Source of the DNA: Annona cherimola
Lineage: Eukaryota; Streptophyta; Magnoliopsida; Magnoliales; Annonaceae
DNA length: 64,000 nucleotides
Reading direction: 5' to 3'
NCBI GenBank assembly: GCA_030490835.1
Contig: CM059972.1
Coordinates: forward strand, 38,667,452-38,731,451
Part shown: one piece after another, positions 20,458-32,066 of the stretch
How positions within the stretch are numbered: the stretch's first letter is position 1
Layout: every line of letters starts with the position of its first letter
Program-made: the position numbers and the translations under genes
Notes under the pieces: model-generated
Seen by the model: only the letters and a program-made list of their open reading frames with translations
What the model was told of the DNA's origin: nothing
Databases searched by the model: none

Positions 20458-21814
20458 TGTGAAACTCTGAATTTTAAGCTTAATAAATATAGCTTGAAAT
20501 CGTCTAAGGATAAAATCGAAAATTTCATAAAATGAAGGGCTCAAGTGTAACCCATATGGGAAATGAAAATTAGTGGAAAATTGATTAAGTGAAGTGGGAT
20601 TAGCAATAATCACGAAAAGACCAAATTACAATTTTACAAAAGTGAGATTAAATTGTAAATTTAGAAAAGATAATTGATTGGTAAATTTTGACAAGAGTGG
20701 AGACAAAAAGGGAACTTAATTGAAATCTACAAAGGTTATATTTGGAATTTATAAGAAAATAAAGGGTAAATTATGATTTCATAAAAGTTTGATATGAAAA
20801 CGAATTTTTACAAACTTTTTGAAAAGGAATTTCGAAATTCCGAATTATACAAATTGAAATTGTTTAAATTTACGGATCTTATGGAAAAATAAAAATAAAT
20901 AAATAAAATTTTGGCCAATTAGGGGTCTTAATTAAGAGCTTATATTCATCCTCACTGTTTTCATTAGATCTAAGCATGCATAACTCAGAATCAAATAAAA
21001 CTTTACTAGAACGTACTAAATTATGTGCTCTCTAATCTAGACAGATCAGATTATAAAAAATAGTTGACTAAATTGTCTAACTTGAATATATCAAAAAGCG
21101 TGCCAAAGGTAATAATTTCCATACCATACACGTACACGTTTTTATGTTGATATTTTGATTAATTATTTAATTAATTAATATCTTAATGTATATAAGGCTG
21201 TTTGAGATAAAATTTTAGAAGCAAGCCTATTTTAATATACCCTACATAATTAATGGATTAAATTTTGAAAAACATGTCTACAAGTTTTTAAAATGAAATT
21301 TTATGCAAAAATACGATTTTAATTAAATTAAAATAGGTACTTTGCTCCAATTGAGGTGAAATTTTATGGGTACGCCTATTTTAATATGCCCAATTTAATG
21401 AAGGAATGAAATTTTGGAAAACATGTCTCCAAAATTTTTAAAAAAGATATTTTTATCCAAATATGACTTAGTTAATTAAAATAAAATAGAATTTTTTTTC
21501 AAAATTCTAAAAGGTACATTTTGTGAGCAATTGTATATATATTAATAAGAAATTTTTTTATAATATATAAGTGTGAATATAGGAAGTTATGAATTAATTT
21601 ATTAATGTTAAAATCAACCGTTTAAAAAATATATATGCATGGCAAATCACACTGTCAACATAGATGAAACGCTGGCAGCAAGAAATGTACGATGCAAATA
21701 CGTGGACCGTTACATGCACTGCAATAAAATAAATTTTTTTTTTACAGCAACACGTTGAACGGTGGACTTGGGTTAATCAAGAGGTTAACCATGGTCACAC
21801 CGTCAATCACCTAG

Positions 21815-21823
21815 TATAAATAG
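21815..21823 (+). promoter_or_regulatory. TATA box in A2
   Basis: TATAAATAG is followed by GGGAGGG and, 40 bp on, by CAGCAGCAGCAGCATCAGG. Some 3.2 kb of LTR lies downstream, implying an unusually long R-U5 region. Confidence 0.6.
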
Positions 21824-24038
21824 GGGAGGGTCAGATGACAATTGCTGGACGATTAAGAGGAGTGGACAGCAGCAGCAGCATCAGGTTTTATTTATTTATA
21901 TTATTTAGCATACTTCGGATTTTGATTATGCCTAGAACGAATATGTAAACCACCATCTGATTTTCTTAGCCTGTTGATCATTAATAAAATTCTGGATGCA
22001 TGCTTTAGCAAAAAGGTTTTTCATGATTTTGGATACCGTTAAATTTATAGACATATGATTATAGATGTATATATAGCATCCAAACAGATTTTTCTTTTAC
22101 ATTAGTTATTCGGTTCTGATTTCATGTAATTAAGTTCAGAAATTGTAAGACTGATTTTTTATTTTTAATTTGCTGAATATATACCATTCAGATATCATTC
22201 AGCAAAATTTGATATTTCAGTATGATTTAATACTTTAATTCTACCGTTAACTGATGATTTGACAAATCACATAAGATGAGAATTTCCTTCAGTTGCTTTC
22301 ATCATTAAATTAACCGCTAAACAAATTTTACTTTATGTTAAAATCATGTTTAATCTATGGCTGGAAAATGCTGGGTATAAGTAATGTTAAAGCAGATTTT
22401 TATTTCTTTATAATCATATTTAAAACATGATTTATAAATAATGAAGAAATAGGTTAATCCTAATTGTTATTTCAAATCTAGAGGTTATGTAATATTAGAA
22501 ACAAAAATATGAACGAGATAGTAAATGAATGAATTTTTCCATGAAAACTTGTGTACAAGATAATTAAATTATGATTAAGTAACGACCAAATTTCTAGCTT
22601 ACAATATTAAACTGATTTAAAATTAAAAATCCGAGAAGATTAGCTTAAACAGGGTGAAACGGGTGACAGAATCAGCCCTAGTAAATTATTTTTAATAATT
22701 GTTTTACATGGAATTTTGATCTGAAATTTTGGTATGATATAAAATAAATCATGATTATCACTCGAATAAAATAAAATACTATTTTTGGATGACATAAGTA
22801 TGGTTTAAAATTAACGTGATCAAGGCTGCTCCCAATTTCACAACACTGTCCAGCACAGTAAAAATGCCAAAATAAATATATAGTATTAATATTTCTTGCT
22901 GAAATATCTATTAGGGTTAATTAATATAGTTACTGATGTATGATAGAAATTTCAGAGTTAAATACCTTGATTTGATTATAAAGTAAGATTTAAAGAAATC
23001 AGTACGCTTGATTTCAGCAAATGTGGACAGTTTGAGAAATAATCAAAAAGAAATATGAAAACTAAGTGGAAATGATCGAAATTCATATATATGTTAGGTA
23101 AGAGTGTAATAAAGGATTAAGGATAGAAATTATGATTAATAATTGATGATATTATATGTATATGGAATTAATGGATAAATAAGAAGATGGAACATAGTGA
23201 AAATAAGAAAAGAAGGGTTATTTTGGAATTTAATAATAAGTTCCAGAAATTTTAAATGGAATTTATTTTCATTATAATGTTTAAACAAGGTTTACAAAAA
23301 AAGGTACAAATTTATGATCACTAAGTAAGTGATTAAGTACCTAAGATATGATTTTAGAAAATATAGATGAAGGTAAAATGTAATATATAGGACTGTTTGA
23401 GGGAAATTATAAAAATTATAAAAAGTATAGACCCAAATTATAAGCCCTTACCCTTAAGCAAATATCTTGAGAGATTTTCTCAAATAATATGTCAATTATA
23501 AGAAATATATGCTAAGTATAAAATGCGAAAATCCAAGATGTTGGATTTAGCTAAGTGTTACAAATCCTAAGTAGGATTTGGAAAATTAACCCTTAAATAA
23601 TGATGTCAAAATAAATGGAATGGTTAGACCTTGAAACAAGTTCAACCAAATGAGGATAAGAGTGGTTGATATTATCCAAATATGAAAATGTGGTTAGAAG
23701 ATAATTATATTGAATTTATGGAAAAAGGAAGATAAATAGTTTATTTGAATTGGTGACATCAAATGACTTAGGAAGTTCATAAGCAATTGCCTTAAGAAGT
23801 TGACTACAGGAAAGAAAACAAGTGTTAAAGATGAAATTGATAAGTGAAAGATGGTAAACATAAGTGAATTGGAACAGGGTGATGACAATATTGAACTAAA
23901 GGTAGAAATGGGTCAAAGTTGATATGAGACATACATGGGTTAGAAACCCCAAAGATAGATTCCGAGTTAGTAGTAGAAATGTGCAAGCATGAGATATTAT
24001 GTTTATATGAGAAAAAATGGTCATTTTCATTTGTATAG

Positions 24039-24083
24039 GAAAAGGAAAGGAAAAAGGTGGAAAGTACAAGTTGACTATCACAG
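24039..24083 (+). other. Exon-like block in A2 (45 nt)
   Basis: It begins GAAAAGGAAAGG after TTGTATAG and ends ATCACAG before GTAAGCAAG. Same length and borders as in A1 and A3. Confidence 0.5.
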
Positions 24084-24992
24084 GTAAGCAAGTTACATGG
24101 TTTCTAAAATATTTCTAAATGTTTGCAAATTGTTTGCTCACATGACTTATAAAATATATTTAAGGATGGTCATTCCTATAATGCTTTACATGAAATGATT
24201 GCTAACTACTTCTTAACTGCTTTTATGAAAAGTTTAGGATTTATAAATGTTATGCCAACATGTGAATGTGAATGATCATGGTGCACGAGGATTAGGTTAC
24301 GAGAGAGGTGTAATTGGACCAGATGTCCTCCTTTAGCGTGACCGAGTTGCTAATACAGGCTGAGGCTGCCGGCGCCCTCCCTGAAATGGGAGCAAGATCA
24401 AGTAGTAGACGCCTAGCTAGCGATCTATTTGGAAAAAATGTCATGTATGCTTTGAATGCATTTGCATTTTCATATTATGCACAAAAAGGAAATGGAAAAT
24501 GTTTACTTACAAAAGGAAATGACTTGCTTACTGAGTATTATTACTCACATGTGTTTTCAAAATATCATACAGGCTATGGAGCTGACTCATAAAGGATGCC
24601 AGGTAGAAATAATATACAGATATTAATTGTAGTCCTATGTAGATGTCCAGAGGGGTGAATGTAAGATGATCATGTTTAAAGACATATTTTATGAGGTAGT
24701 ACAACCTTTATGGAATATGTGAGAGAATGCAGAATTATATGTAAATGGTGTATATGATGATTTTTCTGTAAAGACAATCGTTATGACTCTGATAATGTAA
24801 AGAAATAGTTAAGACTATGATATGGGAAATGCTTTTCAAGTTGGATGAATGAAAATGTTATCTGTATTGATGTTATATATAAATAAAAAAAATTATCGTG
24901 TGATCAGGGCAACAATCCTGAGTCACGTTTACTAACCCTTTTCGACCCCGGAGTAAGGACTATATGGAGCCTCGGGTCGGGGGCGCCACAAC

Positions 24993-25250
24993 TATGGTGT
25001 TGATTATCATAATATTCCAATTAGATGTGATAATACAAGTGCAATTTGTTTGACTAAAAACCCAGTATTGCATTCTAGAACCAAACATATAGATGTAAGA
25101 CATCATTTTATTTGTGAACATGCAAATCATGATGTTTGTTTGGAATATGTGAAAACTGAGGATCGGATTGCTGATATATTCACCAAACCTTTAGCAAAAG
25201 ATTCATTTTATAAAATTAGAAATGATATGGGGATGATTGAGTTTAATTAG
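24993..25250 (+). pseudogene. pol: SIRE-2 RNase H, second part
   Basis: The reading resumes after solo LTR A2 with CDNTSAICLTKNPVLHSRTK, HIDVRHHFICEH, YVKTEDRIADIFTKPL and the end MGMIEFN, TAG at 25248-25250. The fit across the 5-bp target duplication shows that A2 entered an already recognisable pol. Confidence 0.92.
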
Positions 25251-25287
25251 GAACAAATTAGATAGGAGAAATAAACTTAGAATAGTT

Positions 25288-25400
25288 CAAGTCGGTAGGC
25301 CAAGTCGACTCCGGAAGTCCCAAGTTGACTTCGGCGAAGTTGACTCTAGGTAGGCGAAGCCGACTTCGCCTAGGGAAAGTCGACTTCATGCGCGACCGTC
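25288..25400 (+). repeat. GTCGAC palindrome cluster between pol and aORF (SIRE-2)
   Basis: CCAAGTCGACTCC, AAGTTGACTTCGGCGAAG, GGCGAAGCCGACTTCGCC and AAAGTCGACTTC occur in 110 bp. The words are those of the LTR clusters, and SIRE-3 has the same arrangement at 54305-54420. Confidence 0.85.
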
Positions 25401-25859
25401 CAGCTTGTTGCTCGATTTCCCTTTCTTCTCTTCTTCCTTCTCATTTCTCCCGCACCGTCGGCGTCTCTCCTTTCTCCTCTTTCTCTCTGGCGACCATCTC
25501 TCCCGACTCATCCCTTTCCATCTCCGGCTTCATTTTTTTCTTCCCTCTCTCATCTCTCTCTCACCTCTGTCGATTCTCTCTCTCTCGAGATTCTTCTCTC
25601 TCCATCTCTCTTTCTCTTCGGATTTCCTCTATTGCTCTCCAGTCTCTCTCTGATCTCTGTTTCTCTCGAGCAAGCTCTGACATATTTCTCCGGCCACTAT
25701 TTCTCCCGATTTTCTCTCTCACAGCCTCTCTCCATTCTCATCAGCTCTCGGTCTCCATGTTTCCATCTCTTTTTCTCTCGACTCTCACTACTGTCTCTCT
25801 CTCCATTTCCATCTCTCTCTAGCTTCATTTGAAAAACCCATTTCTAAAAATCAAATCCA
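25401..25859 (+). other. Pyrimidine-rich leader before the SIRE-2 aORF
   Basis: About 420 bp are dominated by CTCTCT and TTCTCC runs; reading frames here are low-complexity Ser/Leu/Phe and not credible genes. SIRE-3 has the equivalent (purine-rich on the plus strand, 53990-54300). The position immediately before the aORF ATG suggests a 5' leader or splice-acceptor region; this is inference. Confidence 0.6.
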
Positions 25860-27497
25860 ATGGCACCAATGTCTATATTGCCCAAATTGGCTGCGTCCAA
25901 GCCATCTTAAAGGCCGGTTCCTAGACCATCCGGCTCCCAAGCTGAAGAGGAAGTCCCCAGGAGGCAATGGACTCCCTCAAAGCGTGCCCGGGAAGAACCA
26001 TCGACTTCTACCGGTCGTCGGGTCCGATTCCAAGCCAAGAATGGATCAACAACTACTCCTAGGGAAGAGGAACCACAGACTTCCCAAAGCACTAAAACTG
26101 GGACCAGAAGAAGGGGAACCCCAGCTACTAAAGGACAGATATTGAAAATACCGACAACATATTTCAAGACCGAGTTACAGCACAGCCGGTTCTATAAAAG
26201 CTTCTATGAGCGTAAGATTTTCATTCCCAAGATCATAGATTTCAAATTTTTAAGCGATTATGAGTTTGAAATCGAGGAGCTACTGGATTTCCAAGGATGG
26301 ACCAGGTTGTTAAAGGCAGATGATAGGGTATATCCTGACTTAACTAGGATTTTCTATTATTTATGGGATGATCAGTATTTCAGTACGTTTGTGAAAGGAG
26401 TTGAAATATTTTTGGGAACTAGGGGGGCCCCAAGTCAAGATCAAGCTTTTATGAAGATCGGTAGAATCCTTGGAGTACCATTTGAGGATGAAAACCTACC
26501 CGCAGACCTTTTCCTAACTCAGATGTACAACTAGCTCACTAGGAGCAACAAATATCACCCTGGGATCAAATTTTTATATTACATTAACTTATCCCCCAGG
26601 TTGAGAATCCTAAGGCTATTGATCGCCCACTGCATCTATCCCAAGGGCGGAGGAAGAAATCAGGTGAACCCTCAGGAGGCGAAAATCCTTTGGAAAGTCG
26701 CGAATTGAGTCAAAATTAGCCTCCCACTTTTCCTTGAGGCCCTTGCCTCCAGAAAGGACAACCCACGAGGGGTTTTTCCCTACGGGACATGGATCATTCA
26801 GATCCTCGAGTTCTACCATGTTGATATTGAAGGAGAACCATTTGAGGTATTGAAGCCGACGAATGCTATCAACAAGGCTTTGCTCCAAAGAATGAAAATA
26901 AATGTGGAGCAATTCAGGGAAGCACGGATCCAAGAATGGATGGGAGTACCGGCTCCGGAAGAAGCCAGAGGAGCATAGGTTCAGGGGGAGCAGCCCCCGC
27001 CATAACCAGAGGAGCAACCCGCTCCACCATAGGATGCTCCCGAGGAGCCTGCTTCGCCGCTATCACACGGATCTTGTTCACCACGAGGATCCGAGATCCC
27101 AGACCCCGCTCCTTGGCCACCATCTTGGGACAACTCAGTCAACGCGATCCGAGAGCACTTAGAGCAGATCGAGGATCGTTTGACATCTCAGATCGCCAGG
27201 GTCCTAACTGCTATCATGGATATGCATTCACGACAGGACCATATGGATCGAGAACTTGGGATGATTCGGTATCACTTGGCATCCGGGAGTAACAGGAATC
27301 AACCAATACCCGAACCGGATCCATTTGACACTGGCTCAATATGCAGAGATCCGACTCCAGGCCCCATCTCATCTTTTTATTCCTCGGCCCATGTTAGACC
27401 TATCCGACCACCTCCTCCTCTCCAATCCACTCCATATCCTATATCAGCATTTCTATATGCCAAATCTCAGCGAGTCGACCCCTATTTGATCTATTGA
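25860..27497 (+). pseudogene. SIRE-2 additional ORF (Sirevirus aORF, PF20167-like), broken
   Basis: ATG at 25860 begins MAPMSILPKLAASKPS. A basic, Ser/Pro-rich N-terminus leads into the domain FYKSFYERKIFIPK, LLDFQGWTRLLKADDRVYPD, FSTFVKGVEIFLGTRG and LGVPFEDENLPADL, then GVFPYGTWIIQILEF and VDIEGEPFEVLKPTNAINKA, a Pro-rich stretch, and a helical C-terminus (REHLEQIEDRLTSQIARVL). The frame is one and the same throughout but has stops at 25908, 26532, about 26706, 26976 and within the Pro-rich part. The first three are Gln or Arg codons in SIRE-3 (PSQRPV, YNQLTR, VNRVKV). This ORF is often called envelope-like, but I see no signal peptide or membrane segment; the plant transposon protein fold is the better description. 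Function unknown. Confidence 0.82.
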
Positions 27498-27550
27498 CAA
27501 AAAGGGGGAGAATAGTTGAGTTTGCTTTTAGTTTTTAGGGGGAGAATAGT
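27496..27550 (+). promoter_or_regulatory. Duplicated upstream polypurine tract of SIRE-2
   Basis: AGGGGGAGAATAGTTGAGTTTG begins at 27503 and again at 27537 (period 34 bp), the first copy within GACAAAAAGGGGGAG. It sits at the aORF stop. Multiplied PPT-like tracts upstream of the true PPT are a reported Sirevirus feature. SIRE-3 has the first copy at 48261-48282. Confidence 0.7.
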
Positions 27551-27891
27551 TGAGTTTGTTTTGTTTTTAGGATGTTAGGTTGGGTAGTTTGTATATAGGT
27601 TTGCATTTGCATTTACTTTTGAAACTTGTATACAATGCTCTGATTATATATGCTATATGCTCTGTTTACTTATGTTCTGTTGTTGCATTGGATTCAAATG
27701 GATGATTGAATGAATGAAATGCTTGTATGAATGGATTTTATTGGAAATGCAATATGCAAATATGAATGTAAATTTCATTAAGTTCAGAAGGCAAATGACC
27801 TATAATTATCCTAAAAATGTCAAAATAGGATAAAATGGTATGTTTTAAAGATATCGAAAGGTATATACTCAAATCGGTTTTGTCAATCATC
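27551..27891 (+). other. Non-coding region between aORF and 3' LTR, SIRE-2
   Basis: AT-rich sequence without an ORF. Its last 60 bp (GGTATA-ACTCAAATCGGTTTTGTCAATCATC) are conserved in all three SIRE elements just before the PPT, so that part is probably functional for plus-strand priming. Confidence 0.6.
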
Positions 27892-27905
27892 AAAAAGGGG
27901 GAGAT
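27892..27905 (+). promoter_or_regulatory. Polypurine tract of SIRE-2
   Basis: AAAAAGGGGGAGAT abuts the TGTTGG start of the 3' LTR. Confidence 0.9.
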
Positions 27906-28836
27906 TGTTGGAAACAAGTGTTGAAATCAAAGGTAAAATGCCCAAAGTATGTGTTTTGATGATTAACAACTCAATTTGAGTAAGTTTTGGCTACTAATAT
28001 GTTTTGTGCAATGTTTAAGAATATAAAAATGAAAAATATGAAGCATGACAGGTTAAGTCGATCCCCAAGTCGACTCCAGAATCGACTTCAAAGGGCATTT
28101 TTTGTCCAGCATTGAAATTGGGGACCAAGAGCTGCCGAAGTCGCAAACGAAGTTGACTCCAGCATCGACTTCAACTGACCAACGCAGGATTTGAAGATCA
28201 AAGTCGCAGACCAAGTCGACTTGACATTCGACTTGAGTGAAGTTGAAGACCAAGTCGACCCAAACAACCAACTTGGATCAAATGAAGAACAAATCAAGTC
28301 CAAGACAAGAAAAGTTGCATAAATTCATCATTTTGATCAAGAACACACATTTGGACATTTTCATGAACTCCAAGATTCAAGATTTTAAATCACGGAGCTT
28401 AAAGTTTTCAAGTTTGAATGATCATACAAAGTTCCAAACAATATAAATCAGTGAAAGAACATTTAATTTGAAGAAATTTAAGCTACCAAAGCTATCTCTA
28501 AGAAATTCAAGATCAACTAGCAAGCTAAGGAAGCGAAGTCGCACCCGAAGTCAACTCCATAAGCGACTTGGGTCAAGTCCCAGTCCAAGTCGACCTGAAG
28601 AAGAGACTTGGAAATTGCAGAAATCCGAAGTCACACTCGAAGTCGACTCTAGATGCGACTTGGGTCAAGTTCAAGACCAAGTCGACCTGAGGAAGAACTT
28701 GAGCAACCTGGTTAAGCCGAAGTTGCACCCGAAGTCGACTCCACCTGCGACTTGGGTCATAACGTTCAAAAATTTGAATGTTGGCGCATTTATTATGCGC
28801 CAACCAACTCTCTAACGTTCAAATCTCTCCTTCCAT

Positions 28837-28845
28837 TATATATAG
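28837..28845 (+). promoter_or_regulatory. TATA box in SIRE-2 3' LTR
   Basis: TATATATAG, same context as 15036-15044. Confidence 0.65.
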
Positions 28846-29181
28846 ACACTCTAGTGAAAGTGAAAGCAAGCAAGAAAGAGCAGAAACAGAAGATACTAAG
28901 TTCAAAATTTCATTTTCCTAGCCTTGAGTGATCTATACACTTTTGAAGGAAGAACGAGCTTCAAACTTGCTACTTTCTTCAACGCCAATCGATTTGTTTC
29001 CTCTATAAGTTCTTCCTAGAGCTGTAACTTGCCTACATAAATTGTAAAGTGTAGATCCTTCTCTTTTAATCTGTTATTTAGTTTTTGATGCTTGGTTTGA
29101 TATTGGTGTTTCAAACCAAGTGATAGCAAAGTAGCATTGTGACTGGAGTGAGACTCATCACCTACTTGTGCTAAGTGATAT

Positions 29182-29328
29182 ATATGCCCCCTAGAGCTAG
29201 AATCTAGAAGAGAGCGGAGTCTCTAGTTGTATATGCCCCCAAGAGCTGGAATCTAGAAGAGAGCAGAGTCTCTAGTTGTATATGCCCCCTAGAGCTGAAA
29301 TCTAGAAGAGAGCGGAGGCTCTAGTTGT
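29182..29328 (+). repeat. Three 49-bp tandem units in SIRE-2 3' LTR
   Basis: ATATGCCCCC-AGAGCTGGAATC units start at 29182, 29231 and 29280. The 5' LTR of the same element has two and SIRE-1 has one. Confidence 0.92.
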
Positions 29329-29595
29329 ATTCGTGGAATACATAGTGGAACCCAAGTCAGAAGGAGTGTGAGCTTGGAAGAGTGGAGTAAGGAAGGTTGC
29401 CCGAATCACTATAAAATCTTGTCCACTGAGTTTTAATTCTGCTTTCATTATCTTATTGCTTTCCATTTGTTTCATTAAAGGGGACTGAATTAATCCGGGG
29501 TAAAGTTTCTGTTTAAAGCAAAAAATTTTAAATACCCAATTCACCCCTCCCCTCTTGGGTAATTGTTATTAACTCGGGACCAACAGTATGTATAG

Positions 29596-29640
29596 GCAAA
29601 GGCAAAGAGAGAGCTAACTTGGGAAGCTAAGGTTGAACAG
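29596..29640 (+). other. Exon-like block in A3 (45 nt)
   Basis: It begins GCAAAGGCAAAG after TATAG and ends TTGAACAG before GTAAGCAAGC. Confidence 0.55.
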
Positions 29641-30739
29641 GTAAGCAAGCAAACCATTCAAATTATTGATTTTTCTCTAAATGTTGAAATGATAATTATG
29701 TCAATGCTTTTATGATTATGTTTTAAACAAATGGGTAAGCACAAGTTTTGAAAATGACGGCTTTAATGCAAAGCCACAAGTTTTAAAAAATGATAGCTTT
29801 AAGGAAAAGCCTCAAGGTTTGATTCATGGGGAGCAAACAACATGTTTTTAAGATAAATGACTTATCACAAGTGTTGCCATGGGGTGGCAACGCTTTATGT
29901 TAATGGAAGTGAGAAAGTTGCTTATGAGTAAGCAAGTTCTCCATGATGATAATTTTGAAGAAACTTTATGTTTTATGCTGATGGTTTTTAAGAATTTTCT
30001 TTTAAGCAAGCAAGTTCTTTATAATGTTGTTTCAAAAGTATTTTATAAGAAAAAGGAAATTTTTCACGAAGAAATTTTAGCAGGTAAGATTTGGGTTTTC
30101 TCTTATGATGTGTTATGATAAATAGCTAGGTTTATGAAAGAAAAGAAAAAGTGATTTGATTTATGGAAAAAGATTGATTTTTCTATGTTAGGTTATTTAA
30201 ATATAAACGATGATTTGGACAGAGTCCATACGTCTTCAAATGATATTCGAAAAGTTTTGATTTCCTTTAGATAAGAAAATCTATGTTGAAAATATCTTGA
30301 GAAAAGTTTATACGGATGTGTTGAATGAGATTTAAGGATGACCAACCTAATAAGTGATTTCATAAAAGGGTTTAATTTTAGGTTGCTAAATGGCATGCAA
30401 AAGACTATGCAAATCCCCTTTTTATGTAAAAAAAGTATAATAGATATGAGGACAATAATTTAAATTTTTAGGTTGTGGTGAAGGGGATGGTATAATTTCA
30501 TAACTTTGTAAGCAAAAGGCCCTGAAATGGAAACCAAGAAAATATTAGAGAGATATATGGTTTATTGTTGGAAATCCAAAGGTTTTGAAATTCTTTTACT
30601 ATAAGGGTTTTTAATATGTATTTTTCTCAAACATTTCAAATATTTATCAAAATATTTTCGAAAGAATTTAAGGAAGGTCATCCAAAAATTAGATTTCAAA
30701 TGACAACTTGTTTAAAGTGGGTGCGCTCGTTTTACAAGT

Positions 30740-30912
30740 TGACATGGACTGCGGTCTGTGATGTGTTTTTGAAAACGATTTTTAAAGATATAGACTTCGG
30801 TCTATGATGATTTGTGAGTATGAATGCAAGCTGCGGTTTGTGATCCCGATCTAAAAGGTCATGGGTTGCGGTCTGTGATATTTTAAACCAAACGGACTAC
30901 GATTTGTTAGGA
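30740..30912 (+). repeat. Short irregular repeats GACTGCGGTCTGTGATG in A3
   Basis: Five degenerate copies occur near 30746, 30795, 30830, 30866 and 30895, spaced 30-50 bp. They are not seen in A2. Confidence 0.65.
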
Positions 30913-31404
30913 TGATGTATGGTGCACCAGTACACGGAATAGGTCGGTTGTAGAGACGGTCGGGATGGCCAGGGCCCACTCTACATATGACCAAGTCGCT
31001 AAGGGATGGTAGGAGGCCAGCGGCGCCCTCCCTGAGATGGGAGCAGGATGAAAGAATAGCCGCTTGGATAGCGTGCTGTTAAGTATGGATTCTCTTCCAA
31101 AAGGTAGAATGATCACTTGCTAAGTGTCACTACTGGATGGAGAGAAATGCATTTGCTTATATTTTGCTTTTGAAAAGCCCAAAGATTGGAACATGAAAGT
31201 ATGTTTTTATGAAAGTTATCCTAAAGGGATTTTTATGAAACGATTACCCTAAAATAGGGTGTTTTACACAAAAGTGTAAATAACAGGAATGAAAAGAAAT
31301 ATTTTTATGCAAATGAATCTGTGAAAATGGTTTATGTATTGTATATGCCTTGTTTGTTATAAACAAGCCCCAAGAAGGGGATTAGGAAAAGGATTTGTGT
31401 AAAA

Positions 31405-31955
31405 CTTGGTTTTGGATATAAGAATGTCCATTTCCAAAGGATTTGAATGGTAATGTTTATGGACATGAGAATGTCTAATGCCTAAGTACTTTGATGGAAT
31501 GTGGTTTAGGACATATGAATGTCCATTGTCAAAAAGTTATGTCAAAAATATTTTAAGACATCAAAGGTCTCTTGGCTAAAGGAGTTTAAGATAAAAAAAA
31601 TATTTTTGGACATAGAAATTCCTTTGCCGAGAAAGGTTTATGTGAATGATGTTTTAGGACATGAGAATGTCCTCCTTTGCCAAAGGATTTATGAGAAAAA
31701 TATTTTGGACATAAAACATCCATTGGTAAAAGATGGTTTTATGTAAATGTCTTTGAACATTAGAAATGTTCATATAAGACTAAAGGAAATTAATTAAAGA
31801 CGGTAAAACACATATTTTTTGCCTTAACAAGCCCATACGTGGGTTGTGAATGATTTTAAGAATGATGTTTTATGAGAATGTTTAAGGACATGGAACTGTC
31901 CTTATGAATAAGGATTTTATGATAATGTTTTAGGACATATATATGTCCTCAAGTA
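31405..31955 (+). repeat. GGACAT/ATGTCC hairpin minisatellite in A3
   Basis: About ten copies of GGACAT-(4 to 6 nt)-ATGTCC, mostly one every 46-52 bp, for example near 31458, 31508, 31606, 31656, 31706, 31885 and 31931. Many can fold on themselves. The array lies between the exon-like block and the acceptor-like block. Confidence 0.8.
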
Positions 31956-32040
31956 AAAAGGTGTTCAAGATGTTTAAGAAAAATATTTTAAAGGAAGCCT
32001 TGCCCTTAAAACATAAAATGCTTACTTACTGAGTTGTTAC

Positions 32041-32066
32041 TCACGTTTTGTTTTTCCAAACCTTAG
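32041..32066 (+). other. Acceptor-like conserved block in A3
   Basis: TCACGTTTTGTTTTTCCAAA then CCTTAG, followed by ACAAGT, as in A1 at 6985-7006. Confidence 0.45.

Larger units (their letters stand above)
20458..24990 (+). mobile_element. Solo LTR A2 of family A (4,533 bp) inside SIRE-2 RNase H
   Basis: The LTR begins TGTGAAACTC and ends GGGGGCGCCACA, flanked by perfect target duplications ACTAT (20453-20457 and 24991-24995). No internal region is present, so it is a solo LTR left by LTR-LTR recombination. It has a TATA box, the exon-like block, the GC-rich module (24310-24425, GGCGCCCTCCCTGAAATGGG) and the CTTACTGAG block. Relative to A1 it has an extra segment around 21910-22480. The lineage is probably Ty3/gypsy, as argued for A1. 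Confidence 0.93.
14246..29585 (+). mobile_element. SIRE-2: Sirevirus-type Ty1/copia element, nearly complete, interrupted
   Basis: Order on the plus strand: truncated 5' LTR, PBS, gag, protease, integrase, RT, RNase H, palindrome spacer, additional ORF, purine tracts, PPT, 3' LTR. Integrase before RT defines Ty1/copia; the long gag with C-terminal coiled coil and the extra ORF after pol define the Sirevirus (SIRE/Maximus) lineage. The solo LTR A2 sits inside RNase H. The right flank GTATG continues into a family A LTR; the left flank was replaced by element B and a later deletion. Many stops and frameshifts make it non-functional. Confidence 0.92.
27906..29585 (+). repeat. 3' LTR of SIRE-2 (1,680 bp)
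   Basis: TGTTGGAAAC to GACCAACA. Palindrome clusters are at 28050-28265 and 28535-28765, the TATA box TATATATAG at 28837-28845, and three 49-bp units at 29182-29328. The right flank GTATG continues into A3. Compared with the 5' LTR it has fewer palindrome units and one more 49-bp unit. Confidence 0.93.

Noticed and set aside
25325..25832. 165-residue and smaller Ser/Leu/Phe-rich frames
   Set aside because: Low-complexity translation of a CT-rich leader. The opposite-strand Arg/Glu/Lys frames in SIRE-3 (53990-54328) and the frames around the (TC)n in A7 (62634-63003) are of the same kind.
26616..27292. Frames on both strands over the aORF C-terminus
   Set aside because: They are out of register with the aORF frame that matches SIRE-3 and have no family resemblance.
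25860..27497. Calling the aORF a retroviral envelope gene
   Set aside because: No signal peptide, transmembrane segment or furin-like site is visible. The plant transposon protein pattern fits better.
31519..31746. 75-codon frame in A3
   Set aside because: Its Lys/Ile-rich translation follows the GGACAT minisatellite and is not conserved in A1.
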